A stretch of DNA of 64,000 nucleotides, from the NCBI RefSeq assembly GCF_009870125.1, contig NC_046679.1, forward strand, positions 20,088,001-20,152,000. Direction: 5' to 3'. The notes below the pieces were generated by a model, which did not search any database, was not told the DNA's origin, and saw only the letters and a program-made list of their open reading frames with translations. This DNA is from Drosophila pseudoobscura. Lineage: Eukaryota > Arthropoda > Insecta > Diptera > Drosophilidae. Both the position numbers and the translations under genes were made by a program. Numbering within the stretch: position 1 is the first letter of the stretch; every line of letters begins with the position of its first letter. Positions 28,901 to 41,270 of the stretch are shown here, in pieces.

Positions 28901-31900
28901 ATCCACCCACATCCACATCCTTTATGGGCCCGAGGGTTAGGCGTAATTTGTTTTGCATAGTTCCAGGCGCGTGTTTGTATTTATTGTTTGCCTTGCTGTC
29001 TTTCGGTCTGTCTCCTGTTAAAAATATAACTTTGCCTTTGTTTTCCCATCGTCTGGTCAACGGGGAGAGTGCGTGCCCTTGCTTGTACTTCTGGTGTTAT
29101 TTCTGTGCGAATTTAATTTGCCTTGTGCTGAGGTTATGCCAGAATCAGCCCATTTCAGTTGATATTTATGTTTGTCTCCCTAATTTATTTATACATTAGA
29201 TACATTTGCATTCAGCTGGGCTATCTATGCGCTTCTTTTATGGCCATCTTTCGGCCAACCAGCGAAAATTTATGTTCGACTCATTTGATTAATGTGTGTT
29301 TTTGCTGGCCCCCAGAATTTACGAGTCACTGGCGTAACAATTTGAGGTTTGCGCTGGGGGCTTCCTTACACATTTTTAGTGTTTGCCGGAAAATTTATCG
29401 ATGTGTTTAGTAGGTCAGCTGTCAGAACGGAGACCCATGCTACTAATCCTTCATTAGCCCCAAGTGCTTAAGCTGCTTTAAAGTTGTGAGGGAGCCCTGA
29501 GCTCCCCGAGCGGCCCGTTCGGTGACCAGTTAAATAACCATTATGTCAGCAGTCAGTCTTGATTTGCGTTTTGCTCCTTTGCCACTGGCCACATTTTCAT
29601 AACTGACATCACAGCTGACCACAATTATGTTGGCCAAATCCTTGGCAATTTTTCATATTTCCACGCCGACACACAGTGCCACCCAATCACCCAGCAGCCA
29701 TTGGCCCGAGTGGCCCGAAATTCCACTCAACAGTTTGTCAACAGTGTGTACAAGCAGTATTCCCACTTGCTCCTGATGGCCCTAATGTCGAGCTTTTATT
29801 AATTTCAATTTGTGTCAACATCAACGCCAAATATGCACAGGGTCCCAGAGTCTCGTGGAAGTGGCATGATTTAAGCCAGCTGATGACAAAATGTTTGGCC
29901 ATTAGGCGAATTAAAGCGCAGTTTTTCCCAAGCTCCCTCATGTGGCAGCACCATTCATCTGGCAGTCTGCCCCCAGCACCAGCCCCAGTCCCGTGTTCGG
30001 GCTGACTTCAGTGGCTTTGGTGGGCGAACCAGTTCATAAACGGTCGGATCTGGCCATTGTTGCCCAAAATAACAGCAACACGAACAACTATAAAAACCAT
30101 GATTGATGTGCTCGGCTTGACCCAAATGCATGTTTTTATACCAAAATAATACGCTCTCATCTCCTGTCGACCATAAGCACTAGTGTCCCTATCTGCTACA
30201 TATACGTAAGAATATACGAGTGTACATATCTATAGATGATGCTTCTCCCTTCGTAGTGGGGACAATATGCTGGAGCTGAGAGGAGTTCGTTGAACTTTCG
30301 GTTAAAGTTTCAGCTAATGCTCATTATCTGACCATTTGCTGGCTCAGCACGCGGCGTATACGTAATATGAAATTTAATGTTACTTTATGCAACTTCTGCG
30401 GAGAGTGCGAGCGCCGAGCGCCAGAGCACTCAAGCACAATGTAATCGCTATTAATGAATGCCCTGAAAAGTGCCAAAGAAACGAAAGCAAACCAACAAGC
30501 AAACAAAACACATTCAACACGGACTCTCCCAGTGGCAGCAGCTACATACAAACTGAAGCTCCGCTGGCAACGCACAATGGCAGCCGAGTGCCATGTGCCC
30601 TTCGTCCTTAAGTCCAATGCTTTTTAAATATGACCAACAAAAATAAAAGTTGATTAAGCTTATGGCTGAGCATGCCAGACGTTTTAGTACCCTATAAAAG
30701 GAACAAACTGGGTTCGATGGGATAATTGACCGCCGCCAGACTTTGTTCTAAGACAATTCTAGTTATGTTTCAGCAAACAGCCTGGACTTCTAAAAGGCTC
30801 AGGCCAGCTCATACGCCACGGGACAACACGGCGATGAAACAATGCATTTCAATGCCCTGAGCAAGCGCGGGCACTAGCGCTTTTTTTCCAAAGCTGGTGA
30901 CCATTCAAACGAATGCTGTATACCAGCTTTGTAAATAATTGCTACACTTTTTTAGTCTAGGTATATTTTTTCAGATAACAGAATATCTCTTCATGCACTG
31001 CACAAAGGAAGCCCATTCTGAGCCCATCCCTTCGGGCTGGGGAAAAAATAGTACAAAATGAAGTTTTGCGGAAAGGTCGCAGTTTTGCCATGGAGCCCAG
31101 CTTTTCTATGATAGAATTTTAGAGATATACTTTTAATATACAGAGGATAATTATCCCAACTAATGGCCAGGGTATCCCTCTGTCCCCATCTCACATAGGA
31201 GAGCCCTAGCAATGATTCTTCTCTGTTGTGAACGGCCGGTCGCATTGCCGCGAACGCGAATGCGAACTCGGCTACGAGGACTGATTTATAAGCGCAGCTG
31301 CCTGTGGCTGCCACGTCTGCAGCTGCAACAAAAACAGAATGGAAAGCTCCTTTTCTTGCAAAATGAAATTAATTTCCCATTGCCTGTGTTTGTGGCCACC
31401 CATTTGTCTTTGTTGGTGCACTTTACGATCCGCCGGCAGCGGTTGAAATTTGTCAGCACAGGCGATTTAGTGAGCTTAAAGGCGAAACCCCAAAGCCGCG
31501 GAAAGTGCACTTAAAGTCACACAAAAGTGCAGAACAAGATGGGCAGGAGTGGCAGTGGACCACCAGCAGGAGACTACCACTACCATCATTTGGAATCGCG
31601 TGGCAGTCGAGTGCCAAGTGGCTGCTATTGTTGTGGCTATCCCACTTAATAATCAGACATAATAGTTTGCGGCGGCAGCTAAAGTTTCTAATGCTGCAAC
31701 AGGTGGTGCTTTTGTTGCATGCCCCGTGGCCCCGTGGTTGAATTCCTTTTTAATGAGGATTTACGGTTGCCCTCTGGCCCCTTCTGTGCGTGTTTTTCTA
31801 CCTTCTATCTGTTCGCTAAGCGTTTGCCTTTCGGGTTATTGCTTGAACTCTTTTTGACTCGAAATTAAATTTCGCACTTTTAATGTTGTTCTCGCAGAAA

Positions 31901-34900
31901 AAAGCAATTTCCTCGAGGTGGAAAGCCAAATTGAAAAAGGCATAATGACTTGCCAAAAAAAAAAAAGGGCCAACCGCACACACACAAAAACCACTCACAC
32001 AAACACACACAACAGCAGAAAAAAGGCAACCAGAAATGGTCGATCATTAAAAAAGGCTTACAATGTGCCATTTATTACATTTTTATATGGCCCACAGCAT
32101 GGCACATAATAAAAATCTAAAACAGACTAAAAAGAAATCACGAAAAAGTTTCTCTCAAATATATGTATGTGAACGTATGTATGTTTTATTAACAATATTT
32201 CCTCCCTTTTTTGCTTGATTTGTTAAATATATTAACTTTCAGATACATCTCCCACATTTACCATCAATTTTCTCTAGTAATTCAATTTATTTGCAATACT
32301 CTACTTTAATTGGTTATGGAAAGCTTTTATTTCACATTGAACATAAATGGAATTCGGAGGAAAGTGAATGCATACTGAATGAATAAAGATATTGAAGAGG
32401 AAGGAACCTACAATATATTTATACCCGATACTCAAAATGAGTATTGGGGTATATTAGATTTGTGGTAAAAGTGGATGTGTGTAACGTCCAGAAGGAATCG
32501 TTTCCGACCCCATAAAGTATATATATTCTTGATCAGCATCAATAGCCGAGTCGATTGAGCCATGTCTGTCTGTCCGTCCGTCCGTCTGTCCGTCTGTCCG
32601 TCCCCTTCAGCGCCTAATGCTCAAAGACTATAAGAGCTAGAGCAACGATGTTTTGGATCCAGACTTCTGTGATATGTCACTGCTACAAAAATATTTCAAA
32701 ACTTCGCCCCGCCCACTTCCGCCCCCACAAAGGACGAAAATCTGTGGCATCCACATTTTTAAAGATACGATAAAACCAAAAACGCAGAATCGTAGAGAAT
32801 GACCATATCTTTTAGACTGCAGAATCTGAATTGGATCGTATTATTATTATAGCCAGCATCAAGAAAACAATTTCATTTTTTCTCGCCCTGTCTCTCTCTA
32901 ACACACACGTAGCATAGGCGGCTTTGCTTAGAGTAAAACATTAGCGCCTAGATCTCAGAGACTATAAAAGCTAGAGCAACCAAATTTGGTATCCACACTC
33001 CTAATATATCAGACCGAGACGAGTTTGTTTCAAAATTTCGCCACACCCTCTTCCGCCCCCGCAAAGGATGCAAATCTGGGGATATTCACAAATCTCAGAG
33101 AGTATTAAAGCTAGAGTAACCAAATTTAGTGTCCGTAACAGGATTAGATCTCACTATAAAACGTATATCTCAAAATTTCGCCCCACCCCCTTCCGCCCCC
33201 ACAAAGGACGAAAATCTGTTGCATCCACAATATTGCACATTCAAGAAAACTAAAAACGCAGAATCATAAATAATGACCATATCTATCAGGTTGCTGAATC
33301 TGGATCAGATCGGATCATTTTTATAGCCAAAGGAAACAAATCAATTTGCAGTGGCTACGCAGCGCCCGACGTCACGCACAGACTGATTTTCTGTCTCTCT
33401 CGCACGCACAATTACAATAACAATTATTCAAAAAAAATCAAAAATAACAATTATTCAATAAAAATCAAGAATAACAATTATAATAACAATTATTCAAAAA
33501 AATCAAGAATAACAATTATAATAACAATTATTCAATAAAAATCAAGAATAACAGTTATAATAACAATTATTCAATAAAAATCAAGAATAACAATTATAAT
33601 AACAATTATTCAAAAAAATCAAAAATAACAATTATAATAACAATTATTCAATAAAAATCAAGAATAACAGTTATAATAACAATTATTCAATAAAAATCAA
33701 GAATAACAATTATAATAACAATTATTCAAAAAAATCAAAAATAACAAAAAAATCAAATAACAAAAAAATCAAGAATAACAGTTATAATAACAATTATTCA
33801 ATAAAAATCAAGAATAACAATTATTCAAAAAAATCAAAAATAAGAGTTATAATAACAATTATTCAATAAAAATCAAGAATAACAGTTATAATAACAATTA
33901 TTCAAAAAAATCAAGAATAACAGTTATAATAACAATTATTCAATAAAAATCAAGAATAATAGTTATAATAACAATTATTAAATAAAAATCAAGAATAACA
34001 ATTATAATAACAATTATTCAAAAAAATCAAGAATAACAGTTATAATAACAATTATTCAATAAAAATCAAAAATAACAATTATAATAACAATTATTCAAAA
34101 AAATCAAGAATAACAGTTATAATAACAATTATTCAATAAAAATCAAGAATAACAGTTATAATAACAATTATTCAAAAAAATCAAGAATAACAGTTATAAT
34201 AACAATTATTCAATAAAAATCAAGAATAACAGTTATAATAACAATTATTCAAAAAAATCAAAAATAACAGTTATAATAATAATTTTTCAATAAAAATCAA
34301 GAATAACAGTTATAATAACAATTATTCAAAAAAATCAAGAATAACAGTTATAATAACAATTATTCAATAAAAATCAAGAATAACAGTTATAATAACAATT
34401 ATTAAATAAAAATCAAGAATAACAATTATAATAACAATTATTCAAAAAAATCAAGAATAACAGTTATAATAACAATTATTCAATAAAAATCAAGAATAAC
34501 AATTATAATAACAATTATTCAAAAAAATCAAGAATAACAGTTATAATAACAATTATTCAATAAAAATCAAGAATAACAGTTATAATAACAATTATTCAAT
34601 AAAAATCAAGAATAACAATTATAATAACAATTATTCAAAAAAATCAAGAATAACAGTTATAATAACAATTATTCAATAAAAATCAAGAATAACAATTATA
34701 ATAACAATTATTCAAAAAAATCAAAAATAACAGTTATAATAACAATTATTCAATAAAAATCAAGAATAACAGTTATAATAACAATTATTCAATAAAAATC
34801 AAGAATAACAATTATAATAACAATTATTCAAAAAAATCAAAAATAACAGTTATAATAACAATTATTCAATAAAAATCAAGAATAACAGTTATAATAACAA

Positions 34901-37900
34901 TTATTAAATAAAAATCAAGAATAACAATTATAATAACAATTATTCAAAAAAATCAAAAATAACAATTATAATAACAATTATTCAATAAAAATCAAGAATA
35001 ACAATTATAATAACAATTATTCAAAAAAATCAAGAATAACAGTTATAATAACAATTATTCAATAAAAATCAAGAATAACAATTATAATAACAATTATTCA
35101 AAAAAATCAAGAATAACAGTTATAATAACAATTATTCAATAAAAATCAAGAATAACAGTTATAATAACAATTATTCAAAAAAAATCAAAAATAATAATTA
35201 TTCAATAAAAATCAAGATACTTAAAATGAGTGTAGGCGTACATACATATATTAGATTTGTGGTGAAAATGGAGGTGTGTAACGTCCAGAGGGATAAAGTA
35301 TATATATTCTTGATCAGCATCAATAGCCGAGTCGATTGAACCCCGTCTGTCTGTCCGTCCCTATAAGCGCCTAGGGCTCAAAGATTATAAGAGCTAGAGC
35401 AACGACATTTTGTATCCAGACTTCTGTAATATGTCACTATTACACATACATTTCAAAATTTCGCCCCACAGGAGGCGGAAGGGACTTTGTCTTTGTCGTG
35501 CCGTTTAATATTAGCGGCGTCTGCCGGAGAAGAGCCATACTGACTAAGTATCGGGTATAAATGTAGAGTTGCGGTGTCCGCAGCAACTCACAACGTTCCC
35601 CCTCGTTTTATCTATGAAAGAAATATATATCTATCCACCTTAATTCCGACCCTCTGGTTATTCAAGTGGTAATTGAACTTTAAACTCCCGAAAATATATT
35701 TTAAAAAGGAAAAAGGATACATTTTTGTCGTTTTCTATGTGTGTCCATATTTAAAATAATACATTTATCCCACATCAAACAGTTCTCGTACAGAAGTAAA
35801 ACCATTTAGGGACTTTTTTAAAGTAGCACGACTTTTAGCAGTTCTGAGAAATTCACGATGTATAAAAAAAACACCCGTATACTCCTTCCCCCAAAACCTA
35901 CTCCTATTCAGTGGGAAATATGTGAATCTGTAAACGCAAATATTTTGCCAACACTTTCCGCAAAAAAAGGAGCACAAAACGTGCGAATTTCACCCGAAAG
36001 ATAGGCGCTAATAAAAATAGGAGCTGAACCAACATCAAATGGGAAAAACTTTTGAAACGCGTGAAAAGTTTGGCCTGCCTTGAGTTAGGTTCAGTCGAGC
36101 ATATCCTAGAAGAATATTCTCAAAAGTCATGGTAGAAAATTGCACTCAACTTGGCGAGAACACAAACACTTGAAGACAGAAAGCCGAAAAAGGCTTTAAG
36201 AAAACTGCCAACTCATTTCGAGGAGGAACAAAATCAAAGCTCGACTCCAATCTGTAAGAAAAAGTGTGGAAATTTGCTTTCAACATGTGATTTGGGGCAG
36301 AAACAGCAGCCACATTTAATAATAAACGCGACACCGGCGAATAATGAAAAACGGTGCAGACAGGATGTGGAAAAAATGAGTAGAAATAGCTGGGCCCTGG
36401 TCGTGGTTTGTTCATTTGTTGATTTATGCTCCAATTTGCGCAACATGATGGACTAGCAGACAACAGAGTGGTCCAAGGCCTACAGCGCCAAGAAGTCGGC
36501 GGCACAAAAAAACATCTCTTTCTTTCTCACTTAGGCCCGAGAAAAGAAAGTAAGTGAATACTGCAAACATAAGTAACGTGTATGAGCCACAGAAAAATAT
36601 GTAGCATAAGCTCGGGCGTCTTCTCAGTCTGGGCGAACCAAGGACGTCGCCTGTCAAGTTTTTTTCGGGACAAGTTTGCTTGGCGTCTGACTGCTCAGAC
36701 CTCGAGGCCATAATTCAAACTTACCTTCGATATATGTGAGTCTTGAGAGATGTAAACGCCTTCCAAGTATATATTTAATTTTGAGGAAAACATTCATCTT
36801 TTCGGAAATGTTTTTTACGCACAAAAATGTATATCGAATGGTTTCATTCAACCTTCAGGACCTTATATATTATTCCTATGAAACATGATAATCTACTCTA
36901 CTATCATTTGGCATTCACATATTATAAACCAAATAATAATGAAGTAATACAATTTTCAATTTAATCAGCACTTGTGAAATGGAAATTTGATATTACTTTT
37001 TATGCGTATATTTTTGGATTTCCTAGGAACGCTTAGAGTGTAGCTATATTTGTACTGATTTCCCACTGACAGTTCTCGGCACTTCATTTTGGCAGCAATT
37101 TCCTCAGCCAGAAAAAGAAAATAGCACAAAACGTTTGCTGTCTGCCTTTTCATCATTACTATTTCTGTGGGTGTGTGGGGTGTGTGGGTGTATGCGAAAG
37201 AGCAACTGTGTGTGTGTGTGTGTGTGGGCTGGCTCTGCTGTTGTCCTAGTCTTGTTAGTACTGAGCTGGAAACAGCAAACTTCCGCTGGCACATCCTGCC
37301 CGACAGGGCCCACTCCCTGCCCGACCAGGTCGGGCTCGGGCTCTGGCTCTATCATTTTTATGGCTATTTAAAGAGCCATAAACAACGAAGTGTGTGCGCG
37401 TGTGTATGGGCGGGTATTAAATTGAGTTTTATGCGTGATTTCCGTTCTTAACGCTTTGTTGACAATGAATTTCATAAGTGTTTAATGAAATGTGACCGAA
37501 ATCTGCTTCTTTCCAGACGGAACAATTTGCGGTGCTGTGGATACTCTTCACCGTCATCGTGCTGGGAAATTCCGCGGTGCTCTTCGTGATGTTTATCAAC
37601 AAGAATCGCAAGTCGCGGATGAATTACTTCATCAAGCAATTGGCCCTCGCAGGTGAGAAGGGACGAGGTGGTTGCCCTAGCAATTTCCCCCTAGCTTCCA
37701 CATTCACCTGACTCTCATTTAGATCTGTGCGTGGGTCTGCTCAATGTGCTGACGGACATTATATGGCGCATCACGATTTCGTGGCGGGCGGGCAATCTGG
37801 CCTGCAAGGTTATACGGTTCTCGCAGGTGTGCGTCACTTACTCCTCCACCTACGTGCTGGTGGCCATGAGCATTGACAGATACGATGCAATAACGCATCC

Positions 37901-39066
37901 CATGAACTTCTCAAAGTCGTGTAAGTCTTTGTGCGAAAACTTTTCTAATTGCCAAACGATTTTGTCCAAAGCGAAATGTTTTCAGAGAAATATAGCTGGA
38001 GATTCATATGTAAGAGTATATTTTATTTCGTTATTCACCTTAGGGAAGCGAGCTCGTCATTTGGTGACTGGCGCCTGGCTCATCTCAGCCCTCTTCTCGC
38101 TGCCCATCCTTGTGCTGTACGAGGAGAAGCTCATCCAGGGTCATCCGCAGTGCTGGATAGAGCTGGGCTCTCCCATGGCCTGGCAGGTGTACATGAGCCT
38201 CGTCTCCGCCACACTTTTCGCTTTTCCCGCTCTGATCATCTCCGCATGCTATGCGATTATAGTCAAGACAATTTGGGCCAAGGGCTCTATATTTGTCCCC
38301 ACAGGTATTCATCTACTTTAAGTCCTAGCGGAACTCGAATTTAATTGCATGTTCCTTTCAGAGCGAGCTGGTTTTGGTTCGGCTCCTGCAAGACGAGCCA
38401 GCTCCAGGGGCATCATTCCACGGGCCAAGGTCAAGACAGTGAAGATGACCCTGACCATTGTGTTTGTGTTTATCATCTGCTGGTCGCCGTACATCATCTT
38501 CGATTTGCTGCAGGTCTTTGGCCAGATACCACACTCGCAGACAAACATCGCCATCGCCACCTTCATCCAGAGCCTGGCTCCCTTAAACTCGGCGGCCAAT
38601 CCCCTGATCTACTGTCTGTTCTCCTCGCAGGTCTTTCGCACACTGAGGTAAGGTCTATTATACTATATACTCGTATGTGCACTTAGAACTATGAAATGCA
38701 TGTGCGGTGTGATAGTGCCGATAATCTTGGACCTAGAATGCTATATAAATATTTAGAAATATGGCTTTATTCATTTTCCTCTGCTTTATCTTTTATTTAT
38801 TGCCTTTTCCTCTTACGTTCTCCCCTCGCAGTCGGTTTCCACCCTTCAAATGGTTCACCTGCTGTTGCAAGTCATATCGTAACAACTCGCAGCAGAACCG
38901 TTGCCACACGGTGGGGCGCCGACTGCACAACAGCTGCGACTCGATGAGGACGCTGACCACCTCTCTGACGGTGTCGCGACGCTCCACCAACAAGACGAAT
39001 GCCCGGGTGGTAATCTGCGAGCGACCCAGCAAGGTGGTGACCGTGCCGGCCATGTCGGAGGTATGA
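16963..39066 (+). CDS. CcapR: Crustacean cardioactive peptide receptor (CCAP-R), class A GPCR
   Basis: This is the G-protein-coupled receptor for the neuropeptide CCAP, which acts in ecdysis and the heart. The coding exons are 16963-17355, 37517-37652, 37723-37920, 38044-38304, 38362-38647 and 38832-39066. All have GT-AG borders and joining phases, and together encode 502 aa. Residues 1-131 are a Ser/Thr/Ala-rich extracellular N-terminus with N-glycosylation sequons at N43, N64 and N112. Seven helices follow from about residue 134 to 415. Family landmarks are Cys204 and Cys279 (the conserved disulfide), DRY at 228-230 after helix 3, CWSP at 369-372 in helix 6 and NPLIY at 409-413 in helix 7. 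The tail begins with a palmitoylatable CCC and ends PAMSEV. I recognise the sequence from D. melanogaster CCAP-R, nearly identical through the helices. The start at 16963 is the first in-frame ATG after the acceptor. An intron of 20.2 kb separates the N-terminal exon from the helices. Confidence 0.95.
18446..18480. repeat. AAACC pentanucleotide repeat
   Basis: Seven near-perfect copies of a pentamer (GAACC, then six AAACC), followed directly by a short GATCC duplication. It lies within the CcapR intron. Confidence 0.9.
18733..18755. repeat. CTGT tetranucleotide repeat
   Basis: Between five and six tandem CTGT units in the CcapR intron. Confidence 0.85.
20755..20780. repeat. CTGGCT hexanucleotide repeat
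   Basis: About four tandem CTGGCT units followed by decayed copies as far as about 20815, in the CcapR intron. Confidence 0.8.
24957..24979. repeat. CAG trinucleotide microsatellite
   Basis: Seven tandem CAG units in intronic DNA, with no open frame that uses them convincingly. Confidence 0.85.
32419..33410 (+). mobile_element. DINE-1 (INE-1, Helitron-like) element, left part
   Basis: The element opens with a palindromic stretch (TATACCCGATACTC...GAGTATTGGGGTATA, about 32420-32453). Motifs I know from Drosophila INE-1/DINE-1 follow: TAACGTCCAGAAGGAA, TTTCCGACCCCATAAAGTAT, TTCTTGATCAGCATCAATAG, CCGAGTCGATTGAGCCATGT and then a TGTCTGTCCGTCCGTC tract. A CGCCC...CTTCCGCCCCC...AAAGGA...AAATCTG segment occurs three times (about 32700, 33031, 33171), so this part has already been duplicated internally. 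There is no open reading frame, as expected for a non-autonomous Helitron-like element. It lies in the CcapR intron, on the sense strand of the gene. Confidence 0.8.
33411..35212. repeat. AT-rich 38/39-bp minisatellite inside DINE-1
   Basis: About 1.8 kb is made of roughly 46 copies of one unit of the form AACAATTATTC-(A)nTC-AAGAATAAC-AGTTATAAT. Two versions of the unit alternate. One is 39 bp with AATAAAAATC in the middle and the other is 38 bp with AAAAAAATC. A second polymorphism (AACAGTTATAAT or AACAATTATAAT; CAAGAAT or CAAAAAT) marks neighbouring copies and gives higher-order blocks. G+C is very low. The array is flanked on both sides by DINE-1 sequence in the same orientation. It therefore looks like the central tandem repeat of the element, greatly expanded, and not an independent satellite. 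Confidence 0.9.
35213..35610 (+). mobile_element. DINE-1 element, right part with 3' hairpin
   Basis: Directly after the tandem array, the DINE-1 5' sequence starts again in the same orientation (GATACTTAAAATGAGT, then the TAACGTCCAGAGGGAT and CTTGATCAGCATCAATAG motifs). It runs to a subterminal ACTAAGTATCGGGTATA at about 35543-35559, which is inverted relative to the left end. A hairpin follows at 35566-35589 (GAGTTGC paired with GCAACTC), as expected near the 3' end of a Helitron-like element. The exact 3' boundary is uncertain; it may fall in the CCCTCGTTTTA that follows. The repeated 5' part means either two adjacent copies or an internal duplication during expansion of the array. Confidence 0.75.
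37207..37226. repeat. TG dinucleotide microsatellite
   Basis: About ten TG units, some 290 nt upstream of the second coding exon of CcapR. Confidence 0.85.
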
Positions 39067-39903
39067 TAGCTGGCGCACACGACCCGCAAGCGTTCAACGT
39101 TTGCGGTCCACGGGCCCACATCCTTCAGCGATGCGGAGTTCCTCTAGAATGGTAAAGGACTGCGACTGCACGAGAGGCTTAGACAATAAGTTCGATAGTT
39201 GTACTAGGCATAGTGAAAGCCAAATCTAAACTGTACGTATAAGTATGCCAAGTCTACGCTACGAATTTCAAACATTTAATATTACGAGTACTCTATGTAT
39301 TTACTATATGCATTTTCGATCTAATAATAGGTATCTACTCATTATCTAGTACTTACTTTACTGGCGTTTGTGTAACTTTTAATTAACGCTAAGCTGAAGC
39401 TGAAATTTGGAAAGATAAACGAGTTTCTGAGTGTCTCTAAACGATTAAGCTGAAATGCCTTGAAAATATATTTTTATTTAGGAATATTTTGTATCGTTCC
39501 ACGAGTATTCTCTAGAATTTTCATTCAACACTCATACTACTCATACTTCTAAGAGGAAGTTCGAAATATCAGAAATAGTATCATTTTGAGTGAAATTAAG
39601 TACTCCCTTAGCTAATTTCAGACACTCTCCTATTTGTATTCTATTAAACAGACTGATGATTTATTTGTGTTGGCAGGAAAATCTCATGATTTCATTTCTT
39701 TTCAGGCCTAACTAGCAGTTAAGGCCATTAAAATTCCATCTCATCCCCTGTACATATAGTATTTATACTTATACAGAACATGTGCAAGCATCTGAAACCA
39801 AATTCTATTAGGCATAAGTAGGTCCTAAGAGTTAATAGAGCATAAAGTTGTAGTCAATTTGGTTTAAGCTAATATTTATTTCATAATTATGTGTAGAAAG
39901 CAG

Positions 39904-39909
39904 AATAAA
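39904..39909 (+). terminator. CcapR: Candidate polyadenylation signal of CcapR
   Basis: A canonical AATAAA lies 838 nt past the CcapR stop codon, followed by a T/G-rich segment (TGTGTCCCTCTCTTGCGTTTTC). I did not see a better AATAAA closer to the stop. The 3' UTR would then be about 850 nt. Confidence 0.4.
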
Positions 39910-39929
39910 GGCCACAAATTCTCACAAAT

Positions 39930-41270
39930 GTCACAATGTGTCCCTCTCTTGCGTTTTCATTCATTTTGGCACGCGCTGGAAAATCTCCTTCGGTGCGCCC
40001 CAGCGCACAATGGGCACAAGGACGACCAGGATGATGGGGCCTGCGGCTCATTTTTGCTCTCACTTCATTTATAATTGTTGTGATGATGGGAAATTTGTCT
40101 GTGGCCTCGGCTGACGTCACCAGAGAAAGTCAACAGAGCAAACAAATTGAGCGACAAACCCAACAGACAATGAAAACATATTGGTTTCTGCGGCCCAACA
40201 AACAGCCAGAGGTATTATTGTCTCAATAAATAGAAAATATACGAGTGCTATGCAAAGTTCGAACAGAGAATCACGCAAATACGTAGATACATTTATGTAT
40301 ACTCGTATATGCAACTTTGTAGAGATATTCTGTTTGTATTTGCCTCATGACTGGTTAAGTCCTTTTCATTTCACCCTCTTTAAATATGGTCTCCCCTTTT
40401 CCTGATTTTTAATAGCAGTGAAATATGTATACAGTCCGGTAGATGAGGCCTCCATACTATAGGCCTCCTGATGAGGAAAAATAAATTGATAAAAGTGTAT
40501 AGCAACATTTGCGCTGGGGAATGCGCTTCATTGGACGCGGCCAGCGGAGAAAATTCTATTAAGGAACTCACTGAGGACTGCCGCTGACTGTCGAGCAATT
40601 TTGCAATTATAATTTTCTATAACTTATTTGTGACCCTCTAAGTTGTAAACTTACAAACAAGAAATGGACAATAACTTTGGTTGTTGATTGATTCAATTTT
40701 AGCATAAAGTGTTTTGAAAGCATTGACTTACATTATTTTAATTATCAATTTATTTTTGACAAGATGTCAGATTATAGTTACAGGATATACATATACCTAA
40801 TAGAAATTCACAACTAGAATAAAAACAGAAGAAATAGCTACTATCAGAAATGAAGAAATACTGTCTCCAAATTGTAAAGACTTCGTTTCACAGGACCCAT
40901 ACGTAACACATTGTAGTAGGCTCACGTACCGATAGTGCCATCTCTAGTTCAGTAAAAAACTAACCTTGTTACTAAAGAAAGGTGGAAATTAGAATACCAA
41001 ATCTTGTATTCCCAATATGTATGGATATATATACAATATGGATGTTCCTGCGCCATTACAATGGAGGACTTTTAAAAAATGAGACCTAAGACCTAGCTCC
41101 AACTTACACTTGCCCTATCTAAATCCAGCTTGACTGATCACTCATTTATTTTGTTTGGTGTTACCTTTCATATTTTAAAAATAATACTAAAACCCAATAT
41201 GAAAATTTGATGAAAAATCGATGAAAGTGACAACCGCATACAGATATATATAAATTTTCGTCAAGAAGTC
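39930..41270. other. Intergenic DNA between CcapR and the next + strand gene
   Basis: AT-rich sequence with no supported gene. Several short frames exist but have no ATG context, splice sites or similarity that I recognise. The promoter of the 41271 gene should lie in the last few hundred bases. I see no TATA box there beyond an AT-rich ATATATATAA at about 41243-41252, which is only about 20-30 nt before its ATG and so is an unlikely TATA for that start. Confidence 0.5.

Larger units (their letters stand above)
17356..37516 (+). other. CcapR: 20.2-kb intron of CcapR
   Basis: The intron runs from GTGAGT at 17356 to TTCCAG ending at 37516, in phase 0. I found no convincing nested gene. The longest open frame inside it (23930-24781, minus strand) begins with TTG and reads as low-complexity Phe/Cys/Ser-rich sequence. 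Recognisable content is a set of microsatellites (18446-18480, 18733-18755, 20755-20780, 24957-24979, 37207-37226) and a DINE-1 element with a large tandem-repeat core (32419-35610). Confidence 0.85.

Noticed and set aside
30690..30730. GGGTTCGATGGG resembling a tRNA B box
   Set aside because: No A box or cloverleaf can be drawn around it.
33411..35212. Regular direct repeats considered as a CRISPR array
   Set aside because: There are no unique spacers. The units are contiguous AT-rich tandem repeats in an insect intron, flanked by DINE-1 sequence.
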